64,000 nt of DNA. Source: Alteraurantiacibacter buctensis (GTDB lineage Bacteria > Pseudomonadota > Alphaproteobacteria > Sphingomonadales > Sphingomonadaceae). Positions 16,631 to 25,482 of this stretch are shown piece by piece (within the stretch, counting starts at the first letter, position 1; the number at the start of each line of letters is the position of its first letter). Made by a program: the position numbers and the translations under genes. Where the stretch lies: the NCBI RefSeq assembly GCF_009827655.1, contig NZ_WTYV01000001.1, positions 62,001 through 126,000 of the forward strand, read 5' to 3'. The notes below the pieces were generated by a model. It searched no databases and had not been told where the DNA came from. It saw nothing but the letters and a program-made list of their open reading frames with translations.

Positions 16631-18817
16631 ATGAGCGACGCCAGCGCCCCTGAAGAGACACCGGTCAGCACGGCTGCCGCAGCCCCGCCGGAAAGCCCGG
16701 AAGAGCGCTATTTCAACCGCGAGCAATCGTGGCTGGCCTTCAACCAGCGGGTACTGGCCGAGGCGCGCAACCCGGCCTATCCGCTGCTGGAACGGCTGCG
16801 CTTCCTCTCGATCAGCGGCAGCAACTTCGACGAATTCGCCATGATCCGCATGGCCGGCCTGATCGGCCAGGTCCGCACCGGCACCGGCACCCTGTCGATC
16901 GACGGCAAGACCCCCGCCCAGCAACTGGCCGCGATTGCCCTGAAGCTGCGTGAACTGGAGCTGGGCCAGCAGGCCGCGCTGACCGAGCTGCGCCCGCTGC
17001 TGGAAGAGAAAGGCCTGTCGATCCGCGGCGGCGACCTGGATGACAAGGTGGCGGAAAGCTGGCTGCAGCAGCAGTTTATCGACCAGATCATCCCGGTCAT
17101 CACCCCGCAGGCGATCGATCCGGCCCACCCCTTCCCCTTCGTGGCCAACGGCGGCATCGGCGTGCTGTTCAGCCTCGAGCGCAACGAGGACGGCAGCCGC
17201 CTGGTGGAGATGGTGCTGATCCCCGCCGCCCTGCCGCGCTTCATCCGCGTTCCGGCCGAGCATACCGGCACCGGCATCGTGACCCATGTCGCCATCGAGC
17301 GGCTGGTGCAGCGCTTTGCCCCGCTGATCTTCCCCGGCTTCTCCATCCGTGGTGACGGCGTGTTCCGCATCCTGCGCGACAGCGATATCGAAGTGGAGGA
17401 AGAGGCCGAGGACCTGGTGCGCTTCTTCCGCAGCGCCATCCAGCGCCGCCGCCGGGGCCAGGTGATCACGCTGGAGCTGGACGAAAGCTTCGACGCCGAG
17501 AGCGAGGACCTGCTGCGCGAGAAGCTGGGACTGGACCAGGCCTTCATCACCAAGACGCTGGGAATGATCGGTATCTCGGGCCTGGCCACCGTGGTGGCGG
17601 AAGACCGGCCGGACCTGAAGTTCAAGCCCTATACCCCGCGCTATCCGGAACGCGTGCTGGAGCACGATGGCGACTGCTTTGCCGCCATCCGCGAGAAGGA
17701 CATCGTGGTCCACCACCCCTACGAAAGCTTCGAGGTGGTGGTCGATTTCATTCGCCAGGCGGCGGCCGATCCGGCCGTCGTCAGCATCAAGCAGACGCTC
17801 TATCGCGCAGGCAACCAGTCACCCGTGATCAACGCCCTGTGCGCGGCGGCGGAGCGCGGCAAGTCGGTCACCGCCGTGGTGGAGCTGAAGGCCCGCTTCG
17901 ACGAGGAGCAGAACCTGCACTGGGCGGGCGAGCTGGAACGGTCCGGCGTGCAGGTGATCTATGGCTTCATTGACTGGAAGACCCACGCCAAGATGAGCAT
18001 GGTGGTGCGCGCCGAGGATGGCGGCTACCGCACCTATTGCCACTTCGGCACCGGCAATTACCACCCGGTGACCAGCAAGGTTTATACCGACCTCAGCTAT
18101 TTCACCGCCGATCCCGCCTTCGGGCGTGATGCGGTGCGCCTGTTCAACTTCATCACCGGCTATGTCGAGCCTGCCCAGACCGAGCGGATCGCCATCAGCC
18201 CGCTGAACCTACGCGAACGGCTCTATGCTGCGATCGACAACGAGATCGCCAATGCCCGGGCCGGCGAGCCGGCCGCCATATGGGCCAAGTTCAATTCCCT
18301 TACCGAAAAGGGCATGATCGACCGGCTGTACGAAGCCAGCCAGGCCGGCGTGCGCGTGGTGCTGGTGGTGCGCGGCATCTGCTGCCTGCGCCCCGGCGTG
18401 CCCGGCCTGTCGGACAACATCTCCGTCAAGTCGATCATCGGCCGCTTCCTGGAACACAGCCGCATCTGGGCCTTCGGCAACGGCTCGCCGCTGCCGGGCG
18501 ACGGGGCCACGGTCTATATCTCCAGCGCCGATGCCATGAGCCGCAACCTCAACCGCCGGGTGGAGGTGCTGGTGCCCATGACCAACCCCACGGTGCATGA
18601 CCAGGTGCTGGAACAGGTGCTGCTGGCCAACCTGCTGGATACCGAGCAGTCGTGGCTGCTCGACGGCGAAACCGGGGAATACCAGCGCGTGGAGGATGAC
18701 GGCGAGCCGTTCAACTGCCACGCCTATTTCATGACGAATCCCTCGCTTTCCGGCCGTGGCGGCGCGCTGAAGGACAGCCGCGTGCCGCGCCTTGCCCTGC
18801 GGAAGGGTGCTGCGTGA
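16631..18817 (+). CDS. ppk: Polyphosphate kinase 1
   Basis: 728 residues, full length for PPK1. It makes inorganic polyphosphate from ATP, reversibly. Visible landmarks are the N-terminal RYFNREQSWLAFNQRVL and SNFDEFAMIR, the basic head domain, the predicted phospho-accepting His452 in KTHAKM, the glycine-rich CHFGTGNYHP, and the second active-site His609 in LEHSRIWAFGNG. It is cytoplasmic, possibly membrane-associated. Its position directly behind the virB-like genes is unusual. It overlaps ppx by 4 bases (GTGA), so synthesis and breakdown enzymes are translationally coupled. A Pho box lies upstream of the whole cluster and no promoter is evident in the 11-base gap before ppk. Confidence 0.97.
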   Translation: MSDASAPEETPVSTAAAAPPESPEERYFNREQSWLAFNQRVLAEARNPAYPLLERLRFLSISGSNFDEFAMIRMAGLIGQVRTGTGTLSIDGKTPAQQLAAIALKLRELELGQQAALTELRPLLEEKGLSIRGGDLDDKVAESWLQQQFIDQIIPVITPQAIDPAHPFPFVANGGIGVLFSLERNEDGSRLVEMVLIPAALPRFIRVPAEHTGTGIVTHVAIERLVQRFAPLIFPGFSIRGDGVFRILRDSDIEVEEEAEDLVRFFRSAIQRRRRGQVITLELDESFDAESEDLLREKLGLDQAFITKTLGMIGISGLATVVAEDRPDLKFKPYTPRYPERVLEHDGDCFAAIREKDIVVHHPYESFEVVVDFIRQAAADPAVVSIKQTLYRAGNQSPVINALCAAAERGKSVTAVVELKARFDEEQNLHWAGELERSGVQVIYGFIDWKTHAKMSMVVRAEDGGYRTYCHFGTGNYHPVTSKVYTDLSYFTADPAFGRDAVRLFNFITGYVEPAQTERIAISPLNLRERLYAAIDNEIANARAGEPAAIWAKFNSLTEKGMIDRLYEASQAGVRVVLVVRGICCLRPGVPGLSDNISVKSIIGRFLEHSRIWAFGNGSPLPGDGATVYISSADAMSRNLNRRVEVLVPMTNPTVHDQVLEQVLLANLLDTEQSWLLDGETGEYQRVEDDGEPFNCHAYFMTNPSLSGRGGALKDSRVPRLALRKGAA

Positions 18818-20331
18818 CCACCAGTTCCGGCACCCGCCGCACCAACGGCGGGGAGTACCGCCCCGATCGCGCGGTGATCGACATCGGCAGCAACACGGTG
18901 CGCCTGGTGGTCTACACCGGCTCGCGCCGCGCGCCCGCTGTCTACCTGAACGAGAAGGTCACCGCCCGCCTTGGTCGCGACCTGATGGGCAGCGGAAAAA
19001 TGCCCGACAAGGCGATGGATCTGGCGCTGGGGGGCCTGGCCCGGTTCGCCGTGATCCTGAAGGACCTGGAAGTGGCCGACGTGCAGTGCGTGGCCACCGC
19101 CGCCGTGCGCGATGCCAGCAACGGGCCCAAGTTCCTTGACCGGGTGCGCGCGCTGGGTCTGGAACCCCGCCTGCTGAGCGGGGAGGAAGAGGCACGCTAT
19201 GCCGCCCTTGGCGTGATCGGCGCGTTTCCCAAGGCGCAAGGGCTGGTGGCAGACCTGGGCGGCGGCAGCCTGGAACTGGTGGAGCTGGCCGGCGGTGAAT
19301 GCGGCCAGGGCGTCAGCCTGCCGCTGGGCACGCTGCGCCTGGCTCCCATGCGGGCCAAGGGTGACGAGGCGCTGCGCAAGGGCGTGGCTGCCGCGCTGGA
19401 CCAGGCGCGCTGGGCAGCCGAAGTGGGCGGCCCGCTGTACCTGGTCGGCGGCACCTGGCGCGCGCTGGCCACGCTGGCCATGCACCGCACCCGCTATCCG
19501 CTGACCGACCCGCACGCCTTCACGCTCGACCCGGCGCGCGCCGCCAAGCTGTGCAAGCGGCTGGCCCAGTCCAACCCGGAAGAGCTTTCGGCCGTGGAAG
19601 GCATCCCCTCCAGCCGCGCCGCCGGCCTGCCCGATGCGGCTGCCATGCTGCGGGTGATGATCCAGAAGCTGAAGCCATCGGCCCTGGTCATATCGAGCTG
19701 GGGCCTGCGCGAAGGACTGCTGTTCGACCGGCTCGACCCGGCGGAGCGGGCGCAGGACCCGCTGATCGCCGCCGTCTCGCGCTTCACCGCGCCGCGTGGG
19801 GCCAGCCTGAATGCCGCGACGATGATGGCCGGCTGGACCAGCGCCGTCGCGCAGAGCGTGGGCAAGGGCAGCGAGACCCTGCGGCTGGCGGCCACCCTGC
19901 TGGCCAAGGCACAGGTCCATCTGGAGCCCAACATGCGCCTGCGCCACTCGGACGACTGGGCGCTGGACAAGCGCTGGATCGGCGTGGACCATCGCGGGCG
20001 GGCGCTGATCGCCGCTGCCCTCCACGGGGCCGCCGGACGGCCCGAACCGCCGCTGCGGCTGCTGGGCCTGGCCAGCGAGGCCGATTTGCGCGTCGCCGCC
20101 GGCTGGGGGCTGGCGCTGCGCCTGTGCCGCCGGATCGGTGCGGGCACCCGCGCCTCGCTGCTGACCAGCCGCCTGTCGCGGCACGAGGACCGGCTGGTCC
20201 TGTGGCTGGAGCCGGAACGCGCCCCGCTCGCCTCTGACCAGGTGGTGTCGGAACTCAACGCCCTGGCCCGCTGGCTGGGTTGCGAGGCGCATCTGGTGGT
20301 GGGCGAGGCACAAGGCGGTATCGCGGGCTGA
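18814..20331 (+). CDS. ppx: Exopolyphosphatase / guanosine pentaphosphate phosphohydrolase family
   Basis: 505 residues from a GTG overlapping the ppk stop. It belongs to the actin-like ASKHA fold Ppx/GppA family: phosphate-binding loop VIDIGSNTVRLVV, then TAAVRDASNG, the catalytic-Glu segment LLSGEEEARYA, and the second phosphate loop GLVADLGGGSLELVEL. It removes terminal phosphate from polyphosphate and may also act on pppGpp. The C-terminal half is the helical Ppx-specific region. Pairing with ppk is classical; having both at the end of a secretion operon is not. Confidence 0.93.
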   Translation: MTTSSGTRRTNGGEYRPDRAVIDIGSNTVRLVVYTGSRRAPAVYLNEKVTARLGRDLMGSGKMPDKAMDLALGGLARFAVILKDLEVADVQCVATAAVRDASNGPKFLDRVRALGLEPRLLSGEEEARYAALGVIGAFPKAQGLVADLGGGSLELVELAGGECGQGVSLPLGTLRLAPMRAKGDEALRKGVAAALDQARWAAEVGGPLYLVGGTWRALATLAMHRTRYPLTDPHAFTLDPARAAKLCKRLAQSNPEELSAVEGIPSSRAAGLPDAAAMLRVMIQKLKPSALVISSWGLREGLLFDRLDPAERAQDPLIAAVSRFTAPRGASLNAATMMAGWTSAVAQSVGKGSETLRLAATLLAKAQVHLEPNMRLRHSDDWALDKRWIGVDHRGRALIAAALHGAAGRPEPPLRLLGLASEADLRVAAGWGLALRLCRRIGAGTRASLLTSRLSRHEDRLVLWLEPERAPLASDQVVSELNALARWLGCEAHLVVGEAQGGIAG

Positions 20332-20423
20332 TTCTGTCCACCTTGTGACCACGCCCTGCCGGTGCTTGCCCGCGCTCCGCCGGGCGGGGCACTTGGCGGG
20401 GAAAAGGGAGACAGACCGGGGCC

Positions 20424-20684
20424 ATGACCGACGAGCAGCCACAAGAACCCGCCGCGCCGCCGCCGCTGCCCGATCAGGCAGAGATGACCGCGCAGGACCT
20501 GGCCCGCGCCATCCTTGACCGGCGGATAACCCGCCCCCGCATCACCAGCGTGCGCCGCCTGGCCGAGGCCCTGCTGGCAAAGAAGGCCGGCAAGGGGAAG
20601 AAGAAGGCGAAGAAGGCGGACAAGAAGGTCCGCAAGCTGGCCAAGATTCCGGGCCAGAAGGGTCTGGGCCAGAACGGGCGCTAG
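20424..20684 (+). CDS. Small lysine-rich protein, unknown function
   Basis: 86 residues. The N-terminal 20 are acidic and Pro/Ala-rich, the middle (AQDLARAILDRRITRPRITSVRRLAEALL) looks like a single amphipathic helix, and the C-terminal third is almost all Lys/Gly/Ala (KKAGKGKKKAKKADKKVRK). Such tails bind nucleic acids or, possibly, polyphosphate. A GGGGAAAAGGGAGA stretch precedes the ATG and could serve as ribosome-binding site. It follows ppx by 92 bases on the same strand and may be the last gene of that operon. I do not recognise a family. Reality as a gene is supported by its position and good initiation context. Confidence 0.6.
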   Translation: MTDEQPQEPAAPPPLPDQAEMTAQDLARAILDRRITRPRITSVRRLAEALLAKKAGKGKKKAKKADKKVRKLAKIPGQKGLGQNGR

Positions 20685-20735
20685 GCCGCAGCCCTCACCC
20701 CATTCGTCCCGAGCGAGCGGATCGGTGGGTTGGCC

Positions 20736-21473
20736 TTATTCCTCCCCCGGCAGCCGCATGGTGTGGTTGCCGTTCTCGTCCACATAGTCGCGGTTATCCT
20801 CGCAGACATATTCCTGCAGCTTGTAGCCGGGCATCCGGCGATAGCTGTAGGAATAGGTCCACGGCCGCTCGAAATACTCGTCCTCCACGGTGATCTCGTT
20901 GTGCAGGATGTCGGGCGCAAGCAGGCGGATGCGCTCGGTGATCACCATCGCCTCGGAATGCGGGGTCCACTGGAACTCCACGCTTTCCTTGATGCCGGTG
21001 GTGCGGATCACCAGCGTGTCGCCCTCCCAGTGGCCCACCGACGTGCCATAGAAGCCGGGATTGACCTCGTCCCAGTTGGGCAGGTCCTGGTTCATGTAGA
21101 TGCGGCGGGTCTGGTTGAAGGCTTCCTGGGTGATGTTGATCTGCTCGTCGCGCTGGAACACCTCCATCGGGAACATGCCCATCATCATCGCCGGCATGCC
21201 GTCGGGGATGCAGCGGATGTAGTTCTCGCCCGCCGGCTGCGATTCCTCTGCGCGGGAGGCCAGCACGGCCTGGAACTGGCGATAGTCCGCCAGGTATTCG
21301 GGCTTCAGCGGCGGCTCGCCCGGGCGGTTGGGGGCATAGCGCGGATCGGGCGTTTCGCCGGGCAGCGGATAGCGCTCGTAGGTGCCGGTGAAATCGGGGT
21401 GCGATTGCGCCAGGGCGGGTGCGGCGGTGCCCGCCAGCAGCGCAGCCAACAACAGGGAGCGGCGCAGGCCCAT
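20736..21473 (-). CDS. Secreted protein of unknown function, next to DUF6152
   Basis: 245 residues with a signal peptide (LLAGTAAPALAQ/SHPDF). The mature part begins with DFTGTYERYPLPGETPDPRY and is rich in Trp/Tyr, Asp and Pro, without transmembrane helices. It contains GHWEGDTLVIRTTGIK, a phrase seen in many alphaproteobacterial secreted proteins of unknown function paired with DUF6152 proteins. Such pairs typically form a short operon; here the ATG overlaps the upstream stop (TGATG, with an in-frame GTG one codon earlier). It is probably periplasmic. No catalytic motif is recognised. Confidence 0.75.
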   Translation of the reverse strand: MGLRRSLLLAALLAGTAAPALAQSHPDFTGTYERYPLPGETPDPRYAPNRPGEPPLKPEYLADYRQFQAVLASRAEESQPAGENYIRCIPDGMPAMMMGMFPMEVFQRDEQINITQEAFNQTRRIYMNQDLPNWDEVNPGFYGTSVGHWEGDTLVIRTTGIKESVEFQWTPHSEAMVITERIRLLAPDILHNEITVEDEYFERPWTYSYSYRRMPGYKLQEYVCEDNRDYVDENGNHTMRLPGEE

Positions 21474-21898
21474 CACTGGCCCCCCGCCCGGTCGCTGCGA
21501 TGATAGCGATTGGCATTGGGCACGCCGGGCAGCATGTGGCGGCCACTGGGCAGGACCACCTCCAGCAGCAGCCCGCCGTTGCGCCCGTCCCGCAAGGGGG
21601 CAACATAGGCGGTGACGATATCGCCCGTGCGGATGGTGCGCGATGTCCAGCCGCCGCGGCTCATCATGTTGGGGCTGGTCATCTCCAGCGTGAAATGGGT
21701 GCCGCTGTCGTCATCGATTTCCAGGTAGGCGTGCGGGTTCTGCCACTTGAACTCGGTCACGCTGCCGTGGAGCGTGATCGAACGGGTGTTGTCGAACATG
21801 GCGAACGAATGGTGCGCGGTGGCCGGCGGGGCCGCAATGGCCGCCAGTGCCAGGGCCACGACGGGCAAGGGGCCGCACAGGGCCGTCACTGGTTTCAT
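21473..21898 (-). CDS. DUF6152-like small exported protein
   Basis: 141 residues with a signal peptide ending ATA/HHSFAMFD. The segment HHSFAMFDNTRSITLHGSV and the following WQNPHAYLEI are the signature of the DUF6152 family, small beta-rich periplasmic proteins of unknown role. It is translated just ahead of the 245-residue secreted protein with overlapping stop and start. Both lie downstream of kup on the same strand after a 106-base gap containing a GCCGGG/CCCGGC inverted repeat, so co-transcription with kup is uncertain. Confidence 0.8.
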   Translation of the reverse strand: MKPVTALCGPLPVVALALAAIAAPPATAHHSFAMFDNTRSITLHGSVTEFKWQNPHAYLEIDDDSGTHFTLEMTSPNMMSRGGWTSRTIRTGDIVTAYVAPLRDGRNGGLLLEVVLPSGRHMLPGVPNANRYHRSDRAGGQ

Positions 21899-22004
21899 AA
21901 GGCTTTTCTCTCCCCCCGCCGGGTCTTGCGCCCGGCCGTGTGGGGCAAGACTAGCGAAGGCGCAGGCGCGTGCAAGCGGTTTGCGATGGAAACGAATGGG
22001 GCCG

Positions 22005-23942
22005 TCAGATCTGCAACTGGCTGCCCAGTTCCACCACCCGGTTGGTGGGCAGCTTGAACGATTCCATCGCGCTTTCCGAGCTCTTCGACATCCAGGCGAA
22101 CAGCCCCTCGCGCCAGCGGGCCATGCCGGGGTGGTCGGCCGAGGGGATCAGCTTCTGGCGGCCGAGGAAATAGCTGGTCGCCATCGGATCGAACGGCACG
22201 CCGATGGTGGCAAGGGCCGCCAGTTCGCGCGGCACGTCCACTTCCTCCATGAAGCCATAGCGCAGGATCACGCGGTAGAAGCCGTGGCCCGCGTCGCTCA
22301 CCTCGGCGCGCCCGGCGGGGTCTGCCTGCGGCACATCCTCCACCTTCACCGTCACCACCAGCACCCGCTGATGCAGCACCTGGTTGTGCTTGAGGTTGTG
22401 CAGCAGCGCCGATGGCACCCCTGCGGCCGAGGCGGACAGGTACACCGCCGTGTTGCGCACCCGGTGTACCGAGCCGGCGGTGGCGGCAATGAACTGCGCC
22501 AGCGTCAGCTCTCCCTCCTCCATCCGCTCGCGCATGATCCGCCGCCCGGTGGCCCAGGTGGTCAGCACGGTGAACAGCACGCCCGCCACCAGCAGCGGGA
22601 ACCAGCCGCCATCGGGGATCTTGGCGATGTTGGAGGCGAAGTAGGTGCCGTCCACAGCCAGGAACAGCGCGATCGTGGCACCCGCCAGCAGCCTGTTCCA
22701 GCGCCACACCTTGAACACCAGGAACGCCAGCATCAGCGTGGTGATGATCATCGTGCCGATCACCGAGATGCCATAGGCGCTGGCCAGCCGGGTCGATTCC
22801 CCGAAGCCCAGCACCAGCACCAGCACCATCACCAGCAGGGCCCAGTTGATCGCCGGGATATAGATCTGCCCGGCTGCCTTCTCGCTGGTCTGCAGGGTCT
22901 TCAGGCGCGGCAGGAAGCCCAGTTGCACCGCCTGGTGGGTGACCGAGAAGGCGCCCGAAATCACCGCCTGGCTGGCGATGATCGTGGCCGCCGTGGCGAG
23001 GAACACCAGTGGCAGGCGCGCCCATTCGGGGGCCATCAGGTAGAACGGGTTTTCCGCCGCCGCCGGATCGGCCAGCAGCAGCGCGCCCTGGCCCATGTAG
23101 TTAAGCATCAGGCACGGATAGGCCAGGCCCAGCCAGGAAAAGGCCACCGCGCGGCGGCCGAAGTGGCCCATGTCGGCATACAGCGTTTCCGCGCCCGTCA
23201 CCGCCAGAAACACCGATCCCATCGCCAGGAAGGCGAGGTGCGGATCATGCATGAAGAAGCGCCCCGCCCACAGCGGGTTCAGCACGCCCAGGATTTCCGG
23301 CCGGGCGGCGATGTTGACCACGCCCAGCGTGGCGAGGGTCGCAAAGTAGACCAGCACGATCGGCCCGAACAGCGCCCCCACCTTGGCCGTCCCGCGGCTC
23401 TGGATCAGGAACAGCGCGATCAGGATGACCATCGCGATCGGCAGCACCAGCGAGTCCAGCGCGGGGTTGACGATGGTAAGCCCCTCCACTGCGGACAGCA
23501 CCGAAATGGCCGGGGTCAGCATGGCATCGCCATAGAACAGCGACGCCGCCAGCACCCCCAGCGTGACCAGTCCCGCAGTCAGCGCGCGGCCTTCCACATG
23601 CCGCGCAATCAGTGCCAGCAGGGCGAACGATCCGCCTTCGCCCTTGTTGTCCGCGCGCATGGCCACGAAGACGTATTTCACGGTGACGATCAGCATCAGC
23701 GACCAGAAGATCAGGCTCAGCACGCCGAACACATGCAGCCGGTCCACCGCCAGCGGATGCGGCCCTACGAAGCTCTCCTTCAGCGCATAGAGCGGCGAGG
23801 TGCCGATATCGCCATAGACCACGCCGATGGCCCCCAGCATCAGCACCGGCAGGCTGTCTTTCGGGGGATGGGTCCGGGTTTGATCGGCGGGGGGTTGATG
23901 GGCGGGGTTGGCCGCAGGCGGCGCGGAGATGGGCGTTTCCAT
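22005..23942 (-). CDS. kup: Kup potassium uptake transporter
   Basis: 645 residues from the ATG at 23942, chosen because upstream in-frame sequence runs into a divergent gene's promoter and would add a long non-conserved tail (an ATG at 23969 is possible). The Kup/HAK/KT signature GVVYGDIGTSPLYALKESF lies at about 40-58. Twelve hydrophobic segments and a C-terminal soluble domain follow. Kup imports K+ by proton symport and works at low external potassium or low pH. It is divergent, across 107 bases, from a KdpD/KdpE-like fusion protein, which is therefore a strong candidate for its regulator. Confidence 0.95.
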   Translation of the reverse strand: METPISAPPAANPAHQPPADQTRTHPPKDSLPVLMLGAIGVVYGDIGTSPLYALKESFVGPHPLAVDRLHVFGVLSLIFWSLMLIVTVKYVFVAMRADNKGEGGSFALLALIARHVEGRALTAGLVTLGVLAASLFYGDAMLTPAISVLSAVEGLTIVNPALDSLVLPIAMVILIALFLIQSRGTAKVGALFGPIVLVYFATLATLGVVNIAARPEILGVLNPLWAGRFFMHDPHLAFLAMGSVFLAVTGAETLYADMGHFGRRAVAFSWLGLAYPCLMLNYMGQGALLLADPAAAENPFYLMAPEWARLPLVFLATAATIIASQAVISGAFSVTHQAVQLGFLPRLKTLQTSEKAAGQIYIPAINWALLVMVLVLVLGFGESTRLASAYGISVIGTMIITTLMLAFLVFKVWRWNRLLAGATIALFLAVDGTYFASNIAKIPDGGWFPLLVAGVLFTVLTTWATGRRIMRERMEEGELTLAQFIAATAGSVHRVRNTAVYLSASAAGVPSALLHNLKHNQVLHQRVLVVTVKVEDVPQADPAGRAEVSDAGHGFYRVILRYGFMEEVDVPRELAALATIGVPFDPMATSYFLGRQKLIPSADHPGMARWREGLFAWMSKSSESAMESFKLPTNRVVELGSQLQI

Positions 23943-24049
23943 GCCCCGCGATGTGGGCCCGAAGCGCATTAAGTTTCCATGTGGATTGGCAGCCGCCAGG
24001 TGCGCGCCATCTCGACGAATGCCGCGTTCGCGCCCATTCCTTGCCCCAT

Positions 24050-25414
24050 ATGGAATCCTATCCGCAACCCGCCCTGGTTCAGGCCCCGTCCACCCTCTTG
24101 CGCGCCGCAGGACTGGCGCTGGGGCTGCTGCTGACCCTGCTGGCCACGCTGGCCGGTCTGCTGATCGCGCCCGGCTGGGGATCGGCCGCGGTGGTGCTGC
24201 TGTACCTGCCCCCGGTGCTGGTGACGGCCCGCTATGCCGGTCTGTGGCCATCGCTGCTGCTGGCGCTGGTGGCCACGCTGGCGTTCAATTTCTTCTTCAC
24301 CCAGCCCTATCACACGCTGCGCATCGCCAGTCCGGGCGACCTGGTGACGGTGGCAGCGCTGTTCCTGGTAGCCGTGGTGACTAGCCAGTTGACCAGCGCC
24401 ATGCGGACGCAGGCAAGCCTTGCCGCCGCCAATGCCGCGCGCAACGCCACCATTGCCGGCCTCGCCCGTCGGCTGCTGCCGTGTACCGATCGCGAAGCCG
24501 TGGCGAGGGTGGTGGTGACAGACCTTGCCCGGCTGTTCGCCTGCAACGTGGTGTTCGCCGCCAGTGCAGACGAGCCCGAAGTCCTTGCCGCCCTGCCGCC
24601 CGGCCTGGCACTGGCAGCCAACGACCGCGCGGCCCTGGCCGCCACGCTGGCCCAAGGCCAGCCCGCCGGGCGCGGGCTGCAGCGGGTGAGCCAGGCGGAC
24701 TGGCAGTTCCATCCCGTGATCGGGCAGGGCCGCATCCACGCCGCGCTTGGCCTGGCACGCCCGGACGGCAAGCCGCCGATAGCCGAAAGCCAGCGCGAGC
24801 TGCTGGGCAACCTGCTGGACCAAGCCGCCCTGGCGCTGGAACGCGCGCGACTGGAGGCCGAGGCAAGCGCCGCCATCGCCGGGCGCGAGCGGGACCGGAT
24901 GCGCGCCGTGCTGCTCGCTTCGATCGGCGAGGACGTGAAGCCGCGCCTGCTGGCGATCCAGGCGGGCGCACGCGCGCTGCGACGCAATCCGGCGGACAGG
25001 GATGCCGCCAGCGCGGTGGCAGCCGAAGCGGCCAGGTTGCAGCATTATGTCGACAACCTGGTGGATCTCAGCCCCGGGTCCGACCAGGAGCCGATTGTGT
25101 GCGGCCCGCTGGCAATTGACCTGTTCCGCCATACGGTGACCCGCGCCGGCGAGCCAGTACACCTGACGCCCAAGGAGTTCGCCGTGCTGGCCGAACTGGC
25201 CCGCCACCGGGGCCGCGTGCTGACCCACCGCCACCTGCTGCGCGCCGTCTGGGGCCCGGCGCACGAAGAGCATGTCGACTACCTGCGCGTGGCCGTGCGG
25301 GCCTTGCGGCAGAAGCTGGAAGTTGATCCGGCCACGCCGGTGCTGATCCTGAACGAACCGGCGGTGGGTTACCGGCTGGCGGCTACGGAGAGCGGTGACA
25401 GCGGCGGGGGGTGA
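24050..25414 (+). CDS. KdpD-KdpE-like fusion: membrane-bound winged-helix regulator without kinase or receiver
   Basis: 454 residues. Residues 14-112 hold four transmembrane helices with the KdpD/DUF4118 signature FNFFFTQPYHTLRI (79-92). About 130-265 resembles the KdpD GAF domain. About 278-340 aligns with the KdpD dimerisation helices: LLASIGEDVKPRL at 288-300 corresponds to the H-box LLAALSHDLRTPL, but the phospho-accepting His is Glu294. No HATPase domain and no receiver domain follow. Instead, residues 350-445 are an OmpR-type winged helix very close to the KdpE DNA-binding domain (LTPKEFAVLAELARHRGRVL, VWGP, YLRVAVRALRQKLEVDP, VGYRL). The expected activity is direct signal-to-DNA transmission from the membrane, ToxR/CadC-like but with reversed topology (DNA-binding domain C-terminal). 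Divergence from kup suggests potassium-responsive control. Confidence 0.85.
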   Translation: MESYPQPALVQAPSTLLRAAGLALGLLLTLLATLAGLLIAPGWGSAAVVLLYLPPVLVTARYAGLWPSLLLALVATLAFNFFFTQPYHTLRIASPGDLVTVAALFLVAVVTSQLTSAMRTQASLAAANAARNATIAGLARRLLPCTDREAVARVVVTDLARLFACNVVFAASADEPEVLAALPPGLALAANDRAALAATLAQGQPAGRGLQRVSQADWQFHPVIGQGRIHAALGLARPDGKPPIAESQRELLGNLLDQAALALERARLEAEASAAIAGRERDRMRAVLLASIGEDVKPRLLAIQAGARALRRNPADRDAASAVAAEAARLQHYVDNLVDLSPGSDQEPIVCGPLAIDLFRHTVTRAGEPVHLTPKEFAVLAELARHRGRVLTHRHLLRAVWGPAHEEHVDYLRVAVRALRQKLEVDPATPVLILNEPAVGYRLAATESGDSGGG

Positions 25415-25482
25415 GCAAGTCCCTTGAATTGGAATCATGCCTACAATACACGGAGTAATCCCCTCGGTATCAGGACAGGTTC

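Noticed and set aside
18724-20442. Minus-strand open frame of 572 codons
   Set aside because: Antisense to ppx, which carries complete Ppx/GppA motifs.
21747-23972. Plus-strand open frame of 741 codons over kup
   Set aside because: Gln/His/Arg-rich composition with no domain; Kup on the other strand is unmistakable.
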